Positions 9,012 to 16,948 of a stretch of 64,000 nucleotides of DNA are shown here, one piece after another. This DNA comes from UBA1479 sp040218445 (GTDB taxonomy: Bacteria > Pseudomonadota > Alphaproteobacteria > Rhodospirillales > Casp-alpha2), in NCBI GenBank assembly GCA_040218445.1, contig JAVJRK010000010.1, positions 620,001 through 684,000 on the forward strand, in the 5' to 3' direction. The translations under genes and the position numbers were made by a program. Position 1 is the stretch's first letter. Each line of letters opens with the position of its first letter. The notes under the pieces are model-generated. The model had not been told where the DNA came from and searched no databases. It saw nothing but the letters and a program-made list of their open reading frames with translations.

Positions 9012-9749
9012 GCCCTTCAGGCGCGCAAGGCCGTCCTGCACACCTCGCGGCAATAATCGGACCATCGCTTTACGCAAGCGAAACACAGCGGGGCTGATGT
9101 CGGGGACCGTCTGCCCGTCTGCAATAAGGGCCGCCCGTGCCGCCGATGTCAGGGCACCTTCAGCACCCGCCCTCACAAACAGAAGCATGTTATATCGATA
9201 CCAGAACGAAATTTGATTATGGTTTCTGATCTGTGGCCGGATTGCATCATAGGCATGAAAGCCCTGAGCGCGGAAAAGATCGCGCCAATCGTCGTACGGC
9301 CTCTCGTTGATATGATTCAGCCCCCCCTGGCCGGGTGGCGCCGCACTAAACAAAACAGCATCCCCATGACGGGCCAAGTTTGCGACAAACCGCGCACTGT
9401 TTTCGGGCCGCAGATGTTCCGCTGTCTCAAAACTCGTAACCAAGTCGAACTTACGGCCCAGATCAAAGTCTGCATTCAAATCAGCTGGGCGGAATGCATT
9501 CCGAGGAATTCTAAGCTGCGTTTGATCGACATAATCACCGTCCATTCCCTGGACCTCTGCAATACCGGCATCAAGCCATGCCCGAAGCCAGTTTCCCTGC
9601 GCGCAGCCGACATCCAGGACGGAGCGGACATCAGATAACAGACCAAGCACAATCGGCACCACGGCCGCGGCGGAGGTTTGCCCGGAATCACCCGTATAGG
9701 CAAAAAATCGCGCATTGTAATCGGAAGGAGAGGCGTTGAGATCCGTCAT
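8985..9749 (-). CDS. Class I SAM-dependent methyltransferase
   Basis: A 254-residue methyltransferase. SAM-binding motif I is LDVGCAQGNW (45-54), an acidic residue follows (VQGMDGDY), and TSFETAEHL supplies motif III. ATG at 9749 with GGAG seven bases upstream was chosen. An in-frame upstream ATG (20 codons earlier) has no ribosome site. The gene converges on the sulfotransferase with overlapping 3' ends. The domain resembles methyltransferases of O-antigen and capsule clusters, so a glycan substrate is likely but not shown. Confidence 0.8.
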   Translation of the reverse strand: MTDLNASPSDYNARFFAYTGDSGQTSAAAVVPIVLGLLSDVRSVLDVGCAQGNWLRAWLDAGIAEVQGMDGDYVDQTQLRIPRNAFRPADLNADFDLGRKFDLVTSFETAEHLRPENSARFVANLARHGDAVLFSAAPPGQGGLNHINERPYDDWRDLFRAQGFHAYDAIRPQIRNHNQISFWYRYNMLLFVRAGAEGALTSAARAALIADGQTVPDISPAVFRLRKAMVRLLPRGVQDGLARLKGSVAGVLAA

Positions 9750-9888
9750 GGCTCCGTCTCGTCGGGATTGCCGCCTGCTAAGGTATCTCACCCAATTGCC
9801 GACAGCCATTACAAACCCCGGCGGCGGCCCGCCGCAACAGGCGAGCGGAAGCATATACCGCGACCTAAGGAACATGATGATGGGAAAA

Positions 9889-9963
9889 TGGAGCGGGCGA
9901 TGAGATTCGAACTCACGACTTCAACCTTGGCAAGGTTGCGCTCTACCCCTGAGCTACGCCCGC
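9889..9963 (-). tRNA. tRNA-Gly(GCC)
   Basis: The reverse strand folds as a complete tRNA. The acceptor stem is GCGGGCG (9957-9963) paired with CGCCCGC (9893-9899), with discriminator U and an encoded CCA. The D-arm is GCTCAGGGGTAGAGC, the anticodon stem-loop ACCTTGCCAAGGT has GCC at its centre, and the T-arm contains GTTCGAATC. A run of T follows the CCA. It is the only tRNA seen in the window. Confidence 0.97.
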
Positions 9964-9985
9964 GTCGCTGTAAGCGAGGGAGGGA

Positions 9986-10013
9986 TATATACGGGAAGAC
10001 GGGGCGAATGCAA
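9986..10013 (-). promoter_or_regulatory. Sigma70 promoter of tRNA-Gly
   Basis: On the reverse strand, TTGCAT (10008-10013) and TATATA (9986-9991) are separated by 16 bp. They sit 22 bp upstream of the mature 5' end of tRNA-Gly at 9963, as expected for a strong stable-RNA promoter. Confidence 0.6.
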
Positions 10014-10111
10014 GACCCTATGACAAAGAAGTTTCATGCATGGGGCGGATTGCCCTGAGCGGGAAAAAGATTGTATCCCTGAACGCCCATCCATCCGACC
10101 ACGAGAATCCC

Positions 10112-10624
10112 ATGGCAAAAACCCGCGACGACCTGCTTTTCCGCCTGAAAGACCTGGGCATCGAAGCCCGCACCACGGACCATCCGCCCGTGTTCACGGT
10201 CGAGGAAAGCAAGGCCCTGCGCGGCGATCTCCCGGGCGTTCATTGTAAAAACCTGTTTCTCAAGGACAAGAAGGGCCAGCTGTGGCTGGTCGTCCTGCCC
10301 GAAGACCGCGCCGTCGACATGAAGGACCTGAAACGCCGCATCGGATCGGCCCATCTGTCGTTCGGGCGGGCGGAAACGCTGATCGAGGTTTTGGGTGTGG
10401 AACCGGGGTCGGTCACGCCCTTTGCCGCCATCAATGACGATGCCGGCCAGGTCAGGGTGGTCCTGGACCGGGCCCTGACCACGGCCGAATGGGTCAATTT
10501 TCACCCCCTGGTCAATTCGGCGACCACGACCATCAAACCGGCGGATTTGACCCGCTTTCTGGAAGCTGTCGGCCATGCGCCGGCAATCGCCGATATGGAC
10601 AGCCCCGCCCCGGAAGGTGCATAA
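10112..10624 (+). CDS. Prolyl-tRNA editing protein, ProXp-ala/PrdX type
   Basis: A 170-residue stand-alone YbaK-fold trans-editing domain. This family hydrolyses mischarged Ala-tRNA(Pro) to back up ProRS. Diagnostic features are DHPPVFTVEESKAL near the N-terminus, the KNLFLKDKKG segment with the catalytic-fold lysine, and NFHPLVNSATTTI near the C-terminus. ATG at 10112 (MAKTRDDLLFRL) gives the family's usual length. An in-frame ATG 24 codons earlier adds a sequence unlike relatives. It is first in a plus-strand series of small proteostasis genes. Confidence 0.85.
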   Translation: MAKTRDDLLFRLKDLGIEARTTDHPPVFTVEESKALRGDLPGVHCKNLFLKDKKGQLWLVVLPEDRAVDMKDLKRRIGSAHLSFGRAETLIEVLGVEPGSVTPFAAINDDAGQVRVVLDRALTTAEWVNFHPLVNSATTTIKPADLTRFLEAVGHAPAIADMDSPAPEGA

Positions 10625-10798
10625 CGCCCGCAATCGGGGTGGGGGCCTTGCAGCCGGCGGGACAAACCGCCATCTTTGAGGCACCAACAGGTGCGGCACC
10701 CCTCCCAATCGACGCTTGACCGAACACGTGAGGGGCCGAGCGGCCGACACTTTACGCAGACCACTATTTCAAGAGTTTCAAGAACGGAAAACCCGGAC

Positions 10799-11794
10799 AT
10801 GGCATTCATTTTGAACCCCGACGGCTCGACAACGCCCAAACCCGAAGACGCCGCCGGCGCACAACCCGCCGCGGCCCAGCCCGGCAGCCCGCAATTGGCC
10901 GGAGCAGCACAACCCGATGGCGCAAGCGGGGCCTTGATCAAGGATTCCAGCATCCAGACCTTCGTGCAGGACGTGATCGAAGCTTCCATGCAGGTGCCGG
11001 TGCTGGTCGATTTCTGGGCACCCTGGTGCGGGCCGTGCAAACAGCTGACCCCGATCCTGGAAAAGGTCGTCAATCAGGCCGGCGGCATGGTCAAGCTGGT
11101 CAAGATCAACGCCGACGAAAACCAGGACCTGTGCCAGCAGCTGCGGGTGCAGTCCCTGCCGACGGTCTATGCCTTCAAGGGCGGGCAGCCGGTCGACGCC
11201 TTCATGGGTGCGCTGCCGGAAAGCCAGATCAAATCCTTCATCGAAAAGCTGACCGGCGGCGCCAAGGCCCCCCTGGACGAAGCGCTGGAACAGGGCCAGG
11301 CCGCGCTGGATGCCGGCGAGAACGAACTGGCATTGCAGATTTTCCAGGAAATACAGGCCCAGGATCAGGCCAACGACGCGGCCATTTCCGGCATTCTGCG
11401 CGCGCAGATCGCCCTTGGCATGCTGGCCGAGGCCGAGGAAATCCTGACCGCCTTGCCGGCTAACCTGCGCGTCAAGGCCGAAATCGAAGCCGCCGCTTCG
11501 GCCCTGGAACTGGCCAAGGAAGTCGGCCAGACCGGCGACCCGGCCCAGTTGCGCGCCCAGATCGAGGCCAATCCCAAGGACAACCAGGCACGGTTCGACC
11601 TGGCCCTGGCCCTGTTCGCGCGAAGCGATGCGGAGGGCGCCATCGACGAATTGCTGGAACTGGTCCGCCGCGACCGTGCCTGGAACGACGATGCCGCGCG
11701 CAAGCAGCTGGTGAAGGTTTTCGATACCCTGGGCGGCGCCCATGAACTGACCGTTTCCGGCCGTCGGCGCCTGTCGTCGGTTCTGTTTTCCTAA
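10799..11794 (+). CDS. cnoX: Thioredoxin domain plus TPR protein, CnoX/YbbN type
   Basis: A 331-residue protein: a low-complexity Ala/Pro/Gln N-terminus (about 1-48), a thioredoxin fold with intact WCGPC (76-80) and a conserved cis-proline (QSLPTVYAF), then a C-terminal half of TPR-like helices rich in Ala, Glu and Leu. This is the CnoX (YbbN) architecture, a holdase-type chaperone that protects substrates and hands them to GroEL. The two-cysteine active site suggests redox activity, as in Caulobacter CnoX and unlike E. coli YbbN. ATG at 10799 was chosen because upstream in-frame codons are intergenic in character. Confidence 0.85.
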   Translation: MAFILNPDGSTTPKPEDAAGAQPAAAQPGSPQLAGAAQPDGASGALIKDSSIQTFVQDVIEASMQVPVLVDFWAPWCGPCKQLTPILEKVVNQAGGMVKLVKINADENQDLCQQLRVQSLPTVYAFKGGQPVDAFMGALPESQIKSFIEKLTGGAKAPLDEALEQGQAALDAGENELALQIFQEIQAQDQANDAAISGILRAQIALGMLAEAEEILTALPANLRVKAEIEAAASALELAKEVGQTGDPAQLRAQIEANPKDNQARFDLALALFARSDAEGAIDELLELVRRDRAWNDDAARKQLVKVFDTLGGAHELTVSGRRRLSSVLFS

Positions 11795-11832
11795 AGACGG
11801 TATCGGCCGGGCAGGGAGCGGGACACACGGAC

Positions 11833-12519
11833 ATGGCCCACGGCGCACAGTATCCCGACACGGGCAGCCTGCCCGATGTGCTGCCGGTCTTTCCCTTGCC
11901 GGGCGCCATGCTGCTGCCGGGCGGGCAACTGCCGCTTAATATCTTCGAGCCCCGGTATCTGCACATGACGCTCGACGCCATGGGGCAGGGCCGGGTGATC
12001 GGCATGATCCAGCCCGCCCCCGTGGCGGGGGAAGCCCCCCGCGACCCCGACCTGCGGGCGGCACCGGATATCTATCCGGTCGGCTGCCTGGGCCGGATCA
12101 TCAGTTTCGCCGAAACGGGCGACGGGCGGTTGATGATCACCCTTTTGGGGCAAAGCCGCTTTCGGGTGAGGGATGAACTGCCAGAAGTCAGCGGCTACCG
12201 CCGCGTGCGCCCGGGGTTCGATGAATTTACGGGCGATCTGAACGCGGATGCGCCGCTATCTGTTGACCGCGCCCGGCTGTTGAGGGCCGCGACCGGGTTT
12301 TTCAAGGCGCGCGGCTTATCGGCCGATTGGTCTTCGATCGAGGACGCGCCTGACGATTTATTGGTCACCTCGCTTTCCATGGCCTGTCCGTTCGACGTGC
12401 GGGAAAAGCAGGCCTTGCTGGAAAGCGCCGACGGGACGACCCGGGCGGCGTTGCTGACCGATCTGTTGGAAATGGCCGCCCTTGGACCGGAAACGGACCC
12501 GGCCGGCGCCTCCCATTGA
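11833..12519 (+). CDS. Lon N-terminal (LON substrate-binding) domain protein
   Basis: A 228-residue protein consisting of the PUA-like LON substrate-binding domain without ATPase or protease domains. The signature LPVFPLPGAMLLPGGQLPLN followed by IFEPRY is at about 18-44, and VGCLGRI lies mid-domain. Alphaproteobacteria commonly carry such a stand-alone protein downstream of a YbbN-like gene, as here (38 bp apart). The role is probably substrate or adaptor binding. It is uncharacterised biochemically as far as the sequence tells. Confidence 0.85.
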   Translation: MAHGAQYPDTGSLPDVLPVFPLPGAMLLPGGQLPLNIFEPRYLHMTLDAMGQGRVIGMIQPAPVAGEAPRDPDLRAAPDIYPVGCLGRIISFAETGDGRLMITLLGQSRFRVRDELPEVSGYRRVRPGFDEFTGDLNADAPLSVDRARLLRAATGFFKARGLSADWSSIEDAPDDLLVTSLSMACPFDVREKQALLESADGTTRAALLTDLLEMAALGPETDPAGASH

Positions 12520-12567
12520 TGCCCGCCGCCCCATATACGAGAATGACATATAAAGGAGTGATCCCAG

Positions 12568-12771
12568 ATGAGTGACGGCACCGTCGATCCCAAATTGCTG
12601 GAGATCCTGGTCTGCCCCGTGACCAAGGGGCCCCTGGAATTCGACGCGGCGGCAGGCGAGCTGATCAGCCAAAAGGCGGGCCTTGCCTATCCGATCCGCG
12701 ATGGCATTCCGATCATGCTGCCCGACGAAGCGCGGCAGATCAAAGCCGACGACCGGGGGGCGCCGTCATGA
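12568..12771 (+). CDS. Trm112-family protein (UPF0434/YcaR)
   Basis: A 67-residue small protein of the Trm112/YcaR family. It starts MSDGTVDPKLLEILVCPVTKGPL and has the conserved GLAYPIRDGIPIML near the C-terminus. The zinc-ligand cysteines seen in some members are reduced to one here. AAAGGAG precedes ATG 12568. It overlaps the next gene by 4 bp. In eukaryotes the fold activates methyltransferases; the bacterial role is not settled. Confidence 0.88.
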   Translation: MSDGTVDPKLLEILVCPVTKGPLEFDAAAGELISQKAGLAYPIRDGIPIMLPDEARQIKADDRGAPS

Positions 12772-13172
12772 CCGGCAAAACCATTCAGTCCCAAACCGCG
12801 ACCGGCAATCACGGCAGCCGACACACCCCGACGGAACTTCGCATCAAAAAAGAAGAAAAGGTGCTGGAGATCGATTTCGACGACGGCGCCCATTTCAGCA
12901 TTCCGGCCGAACTGCTGCGCGTCGAAAGCCCGTCCGCCGAAGTGCAGGGCCATGGCCCCGGGCAGAAGAACGTGATCGCCGGGCGCCGCCATGTGAACAT
13001 CATCGGGGCCGAGCCCGTAGGCAATTATGCCGTGCGCCTGAAGTTCGACGATCTACACGACACGGGTATTTTCTCGTGGGAATTTCTGTACGACATGGGC
13101 ACGCGCCAGGACGACATCTGGGCCGGCTACCTGCAGGCCCTGGAGGCCAAGGGTCTGAGCCGCGACCCCTGA
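12768..13172 (+). CDS. DUF971 (GBBH-like N-terminal domain) protein
   Basis: A 134-residue protein of the DUF971 family, related to the N-terminal domain of gamma-butyrobetaine hydroxylase and to scaffold proteins linked to Fe-S assembly. It shows TELRIKKEEKVLEIDFDDG, then FSIPAELLRVESPSAEVQGHG and the conserved NYAVRLKFDDLHDTGIFSW with YLYxMG-like FLYDMG. It is translationally coupled to the Trm112-like gene (ATGA). The ends of this gene and the reverse-strand iron-sulfur gene are adjacent (13172/13173). Confidence 0.85.
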   Translation: MTGKTIQSQTATGNHGSRHTPTELRIKKEEKVLEIDFDDGAHFSIPAELLRVESPSAEVQGHGPGQKNVIAGRRHVNIIGAEPVGNYAVRLKFDDLHDTGIFSWEFLYDMGTRQDDIWAGYLQALEAKGLSRDP

Positions 13173-13916
13173 TCAGTCGGCCGCGCCCTGGGCTGGCAGG
13201 CGGTCACCGGCGGCGGCCAGCAATTTGCCCACGACCTTGCCCTTCAGATCGATCCCGACACCGCATTTACATCCCTTACAGCCGACACAGGCATCCAGAC
13301 CCAGATCGACGGCTGTATCCAGGGCTGCTGCGCGGCCGGCTTCCGTCACACAGGGGTCCAGACGCAACAATTGCAGTTTCAGCAAGGAAAACGGATTCCC
13401 CCAGCGATATCCCGCCGCCGCATCGGGCAGGGGGGTATCGTCCGGCATGTCCGCCGGCAGGCCGCCCGCGAAATTCCGGGCATGCATGGGACAACCGTCC
13501 AGGCAGGCATAACATTCGATGCAGGCGGTCAGCGCGTGGTAGCCCTCCGGTGCTTCCACATTCAGATCGTTGGTACGCTGGCCCGCCGCCAAGCGGCCCC
13601 GCAACTGGCGGGCGATGCCGTCGCGGCGCACGACCAGGTCGGACAAGGCCGGCAAGGTCGCCATGGGCTCCAGAATGTCGCCTTCTCTCACCCGCGCCCG
13701 GCAGGCGATGCGCGGGCGGCCGTTGATGTCGATCGTGCAGACCCCGCAGTTACGCGCCCGGCATCCATAGCGGTACGCAAGATCCGGCAGTGCCGTCGCC
13801 TGGGCCTGCATCAGAACGTCAAGCGCCATGGGGCGCTCCTTGTCCGTGCGCTTGCGATAGTCATAGGCAACCGTGGTGCGGACACCGTTTCGCAGGGTAA
13901 CGATATCGACTTTCAT
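13173..13916 (-). CDS. SdhB/FrdB-like iron-sulfur protein with unusual C-terminal cysteine motif
   Basis: A 247-residue electron-transfer subunit. The N-terminal ferredoxin-like domain has Cys52, 57, 60 and 72 (YGCRARNCGVC...AC) for a [2Fe-2S] cluster. A second domain has CIECYACLDGCP (Cys132, 135, 138, 142). The last set is CVGCKGCKCG (Cys210, 213, 216, 218), which differs from the CxxxCP pattern that closes standard SdhB. It starts 34 bp after the flavoprotein gene and forms its partner. No membrane-anchor subunit is adjacent. It could pass electrons between the flavoprotein and an unknown soluble or quinone partner. Confidence 0.75.
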   Translation of the reverse strand: MKVDIVTLRNGVRTTVAYDYRKRTDKERPMALDVLMQAQATALPDLAYRYGCRARNCGVCTIDINGRPRIACRARVREGDILEPMATLPALSDLVVRRDGIARQLRGRLAAGQRTNDLNVEAPEGYHALTACIECYACLDGCPMHARNFAGGLPADMPDDTPLPDAAAGYRWGNPFSLLKLQLLRLDPCVTEAGRAAALDTAVDLGLDACVGCKGCKCGVGIDLKGKVVGKLLAAAGDRLPAQGAAD

Positions 13917-13950
13917 GGGCGGAAACTCTTTTCGGCGGAGAAGGGGAACA

Positions 13951-15903
13951 TTACTGACGGGCGGCTTCGGCGACGGCGCCTTCGGGCGATCCGGGGGCGA
14001 TTTCCGCCGGTTTTCCGGTCGGGCCGAGGATCGCGCGGTAGCGGGCTTCCAGGATGCCGTCGACCACGTTCATGGGCAGCAGGCGCAAGGCCTTGTTGCG
14101 CGCCTGATTCCAGGCTTCGCCCAGGCGAATGGCGAAAAGCCGCGCCACCGGTGTACGCGGGCGGGCAACCCGGCGGGCGGCGAAGGAACCATATCCTGTG
14201 CGCGCGGCGACCGTCGAATAGGGTACCGCCAGGAACGAGGCCTGCGGGCGGTCCAGGCGGACATGCCCGCCCAGGCTGGCGTCCCGTTCGCGCGCGGCGG
14301 CGGTCACGGCACCGGCGACGTCCAACAGGTTCGCAAGCTCGATGAATTCGATGAACGCCTGGTTCCATACGGCATGGTTCGGGATCGCGGCAGCCTTTGA
14401 ACGTTGCGTCAGGTCCGTGATCATCCGCGTCATACGGTCCAGGCTGTCGGCCGTGCGGGCCGGGCCGATGCAGTCCCAGGCGGCGGCCTGCAATGTCGAT
14501 TTCAAAGCCGCCGGGGCCTCGCCGCCGGACTGGCCGAAACGGCGCCTATGGCCATCGATCACCGGCTGGAAGGCATCGTCGTTTCCGCTGCGGGGTGACA
14601 AGGCGGCATGGCGCGCCGCCGCGCGTCCTGCCCGCAGGCCGAACACGACATTTTCCGTCAACGCCGTCGATCCCAGCCGATTGGCCCCGAACACGCCGCC
14701 CATGGATTGACCGGCGGCGAACAGGCCGGACAGGCCGTCGGCACGCCGACCGGCACCGTCACCCCCGACCGACGCGCCGTCGGCATTGGCGCGAATGCCG
14801 CCCATCATGTAATGGGCCGCCGGGCGGACCTCCCAGGGCTCACGGCATTGAATCTGATCCTTGCCATAGGCCTGCCTGGCCGTGCGATAGGCCGACGGCA
14901 TGGACGTTTCCAGAAACTTGAGGAAATAAGCCCCGGACCGCGGCGGCCGGGCATTGGGGGTCAGGTCCAGATAGGCGCCGCCGTTTTCCGTGCCGCGCCC
15001 GTCTGCCACGGCGCGCATGATGGCGGCGGAACATTCCGCGCGGGTGCGCATGTAGACCCCATCCAGAATGACCTTGCCGTGACGATCACGCAGAACGCCC
15101 AGGAAACAGGCCGTCGACGGCTCGCCGACGAGAAGTCCTTCGTAGGACGGCGGCGACGGCAAACAGAATGGCAGAAACTGCACCTGTTCCATGTCGACCA
15201 GATCCGCGCCGGCACGGGCCGCGGCCGCGTAGCCGTCGCCCGTATTGCCGCGCATGGTATCGGTTTTGGGAAAGAACAGGGTCGACAGACCACCCGCGGC
15301 GATAACCACGGAATTGGCGCGTACACCGACCATCACGCCGTCGGCAGCATGATAGACAACCGCGCCGACGATGCGTCGGCCCGCACCCACGCCCTCGGTC
15401 ACCAGGTCCAGCAACCAGGCATCTTCCAGATAATCAATGCGCCGTCCGTCGACCACGGCATCCCAGCCGGCATGGCTGAAGGCGACGCCCGCGTTGGCGT
15501 GACCGACGGAACGCGCCTTGGTATGGCCGCCCTTGGCCAGGGGGCGGGCAAAGGGGCCACTGCGCTGTTCGTTGATTTTGGGCCGCAAGCCATGGGCGCG
15601 GTACCAGTCATAGGCGTCGCGGCTGTCCTTCGCATAGGCGTCGGTGATGTCGGGCGGCGGCAGATCCGCGCCGGATACCCGCAGATTGTCGGACAGTTCC
15701 TGTTCCGTATCCTCATCCGTCACGGTGGCGCGGACGGTCGCGTTGCCTTCGGAAATCTTGGTATCGGAACAGCCGATCGGATCCTTTGACACCACCAGGA
15801 CGGTGGCACCTTCGGCCGCGGCCGCGTCGGCGGCGGCGCTGCCGGCACCACCCGAGCCGACCACGATCACATCGTAGTCGCGCCATTGTACGTCGATTGT
15901 CAC
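13951..15903 (-). CDS. FAD-dependent oxidoreductase, fumarate reductase/succinate dehydrogenase flavoprotein-like
   Basis: A 650-residue flavoprotein. The dinucleotide-binding motif is VIVVGSGGAGSAAA (12-25). The family motifs NTGDGYAAAARAGADLVDMEQVQF, HYMMGGI and GANRLGSTALTEN carry the active-site His/Arg region. Where SdhA has the His for covalent FAD, this protein reads CSDTKISEGNA, so FAD is probably not covalently bound, as in soluble fumarate reductases and L-aspartate oxidase. A GTG start at 15903 follows GGGAGGCAG at good spacing. It sits downstream of tetR and upstream of the iron-sulfur gene on the same strand. Substrate unknown. Confidence 0.78.
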   Translation of the reverse strand: MTIDVQWRDYDVIVVGSGGAGSAAADAAAAEGATVLVVSKDPIGCSDTKISEGNATVRATVTDEDTEQELSDNLRVSGADLPPPDITDAYAKDSRDAYDWYRAHGLRPKINEQRSGPFARPLAKGGHTKARSVGHANAGVAFSHAGWDAVVDGRRIDYLEDAWLLDLVTEGVGAGRRIVGAVVYHAADGVMVGVRANSVVIAAGGLSTLFFPKTDTMRGNTGDGYAAAARAGADLVDMEQVQFLPFCLPSPPSYEGLLVGEPSTACFLGVLRDRHGKVILDGVYMRTRAECSAAIMRAVADGRGTENGGAYLDLTPNARPPRSGAYFLKFLETSMPSAYRTARQAYGKDQIQCREPWEVRPAAHYMMGGIRANADGASVGGDGAGRRADGLSGLFAAGQSMGGVFGANRLGSTALTENVVFGLRAGRAAARHAALSPRSGNDDAFQPVIDGHRRRFGQSGGEAPAALKSTLQAAAWDCIGPARTADSLDRMTRMITDLTQRSKAAAIPNHAVWNQAFIEFIELANLLDVAGAVTAAARERDASLGGHVRLDRPQASFLAVPYSTVAARTGYGSFAARRVARPRTPVARLFAIRLGEAWNQARNKALRLLPMNVVDGILEARYRAILGPTGKPAEIAPGSPEGAVAEAARQ

Positions 15904-16063
15904 GGACTCTGCCTCCCAGCCAGTCGCCGCCTCTGTCCGGTCATTTCAAAGCGGTCATGTTGGCTGATGGCAAGAAAAATCGTTGGGACAGATAAGCCGG
16001 GCGGGGGACATATGGTTGGTTTATCGAAGCGGATCGGACGCTGGGATCAACCGCGCCCCTTGG

Positions 16064-16708
16064 TCACGCCGCCGGCGCGCGCGGGATTTCCGTGAACAGA
16101 TGACGGACATATTCGCGGTACAACAGGATTTGCCGCGCCAAGGCCGTTTTGTCATCAAGCGCCTTTGACAGAACGATCGCCCCGTCGGCGATCACGGAAA
16201 ACATATCCGCAACGTCATCCAGATCGACATCCACGCACAGGGCATAACGTTCCGCGATTAGATCCAGCCGTGCGCGAAAGCGCCGCCGCCAGCTGAGCAC
16301 CGCCTGGGTATTCAACTGCCGGATTTCACGGTCAAACAGCCGATCCTGATAACAATAGGCCGCAATCAGGCAGCCCGGATGCCCGTTGGGCAGGTCGGCC
16401 ATCATTTCCGACAACATCTTCAAACCCACCAGAAATCCGTGCAGCGGGTCGCCCGCCAGGTCATCGGCACGTTTGAACACATCGTCGAACAGCGCGTCCT
16501 CGCGCTCGACATAGCGGATCAGCAGCGCTTTCGCCAATTCGCCCTTATCCTTGAAATGATAGAAAAAGCCGCTTTTGGTAATACCCACCACCGCGATCAA
16601 TTCCTCGATCGAGGTTGCGGCGAATCCTTTTTCAAGAACGGATGTTTCCGCCGCATCCAGGATTTGCCCGCGCGTGGCGGCACCCTTTTTCGATGTGGAC
16701 GCTGTCAT
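16064..16708 (-). CDS. TetR/AcrR-family transcriptional regulator
   Basis: A 214-residue regulator. The N-terminal HTH is ATRGQILDAAETSVLEKGF...IAVVGITKSGFFYHF, with a ligand-binding all-helical C-terminal domain (MADLPNGHPGCLIAAYCYQ, typical of the TetR_C subgroup). ATG 16708 was chosen because upstream codons overlap the operator at 16730-16754. It lies 160 bp ahead of the flavoprotein/iron-sulfur genes on the same strand and is divergent from the homocysteine methyltransferase gene, so it could control either side. Confidence 0.88.
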   Translation of the reverse strand: MTASTSKKGAATRGQILDAAETSVLEKGFAATSIEELIAVVGITKSGFFYHFKDKGELAKALLIRYVEREDALFDDVFKRADDLAGDPLHGFLVGLKMLSEMMADLPNGHPGCLIAAYCYQDRLFDREIRQLNTQAVLSWRRRFRARLDLIAERYALCVDVDLDDVADMFSVIADGAIVLSKALDDKTALARQILLYREYVRHLFTEIPRAPAA

Positions 16709-16729
16709 TTTCCAACCCCGGTCCCAAGC

Positions 16730-16754
16730 AAAACTGCACCGTAGGTACAGTTTT
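16730..16754. promoter_or_regulatory. TetR-type operator (inverted repeat)
   Basis: A near-perfect palindrome: left arm AAAACTGCACC, spacer GTA, right arm GGTACAGTTTT. Ten of the eleven arm positions pair. It is centred about 34 bp upstream of the tetR start, the usual place for TetR autoregulation. No second copy was seen upstream of the flavoprotein gene. Confidence 0.7.
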
Positions 16755-16894
16755 TCAGGGCCGATATCCAGTTTCGCCCCGGCCTGCCCCACAAGGGCGC
16801 CGTAAGTATTTCTAAAATAAGAAAAAGATAAAGCTCCGCCGACCGGACCACGGGTAGACTATCGCGTTCCCGGCCCGTCGTTTAGGCATTCGGA

Positions 16895-16921
16895 CCCCGC
16901 GCGGCAGGCCGCCCCGCGGGG
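16895..16921 (+). other. Stem-loop in the homocysteine methyltransferase leader
   Basis: CCCCGCG (16895-16901) pairs with CGCGGGG (16915-16921), with a short inner CGGC/GCCG. It lies just upstream of the ribosome site for the gene at 16949. It may be a leader structure. It matches no riboswitch consensus I recognise. Confidence 0.3.
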
Positions 16922-16948
16922 AATTATTCAACGGATAAGGACCGAACA

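Noticed and set aside
9678..10058. 126-codon open frame across the tRNA-Gly region
   Set aside because: It runs through a complete tRNA gene on the other strand and shows no protein-like features.
16793..16948. SAM or SAH riboswitch upstream of the homocysteine methyltransferase
   Set aside because: Only a simple GC hairpin is present; no SAM-II or SAH conserved core could be matched.
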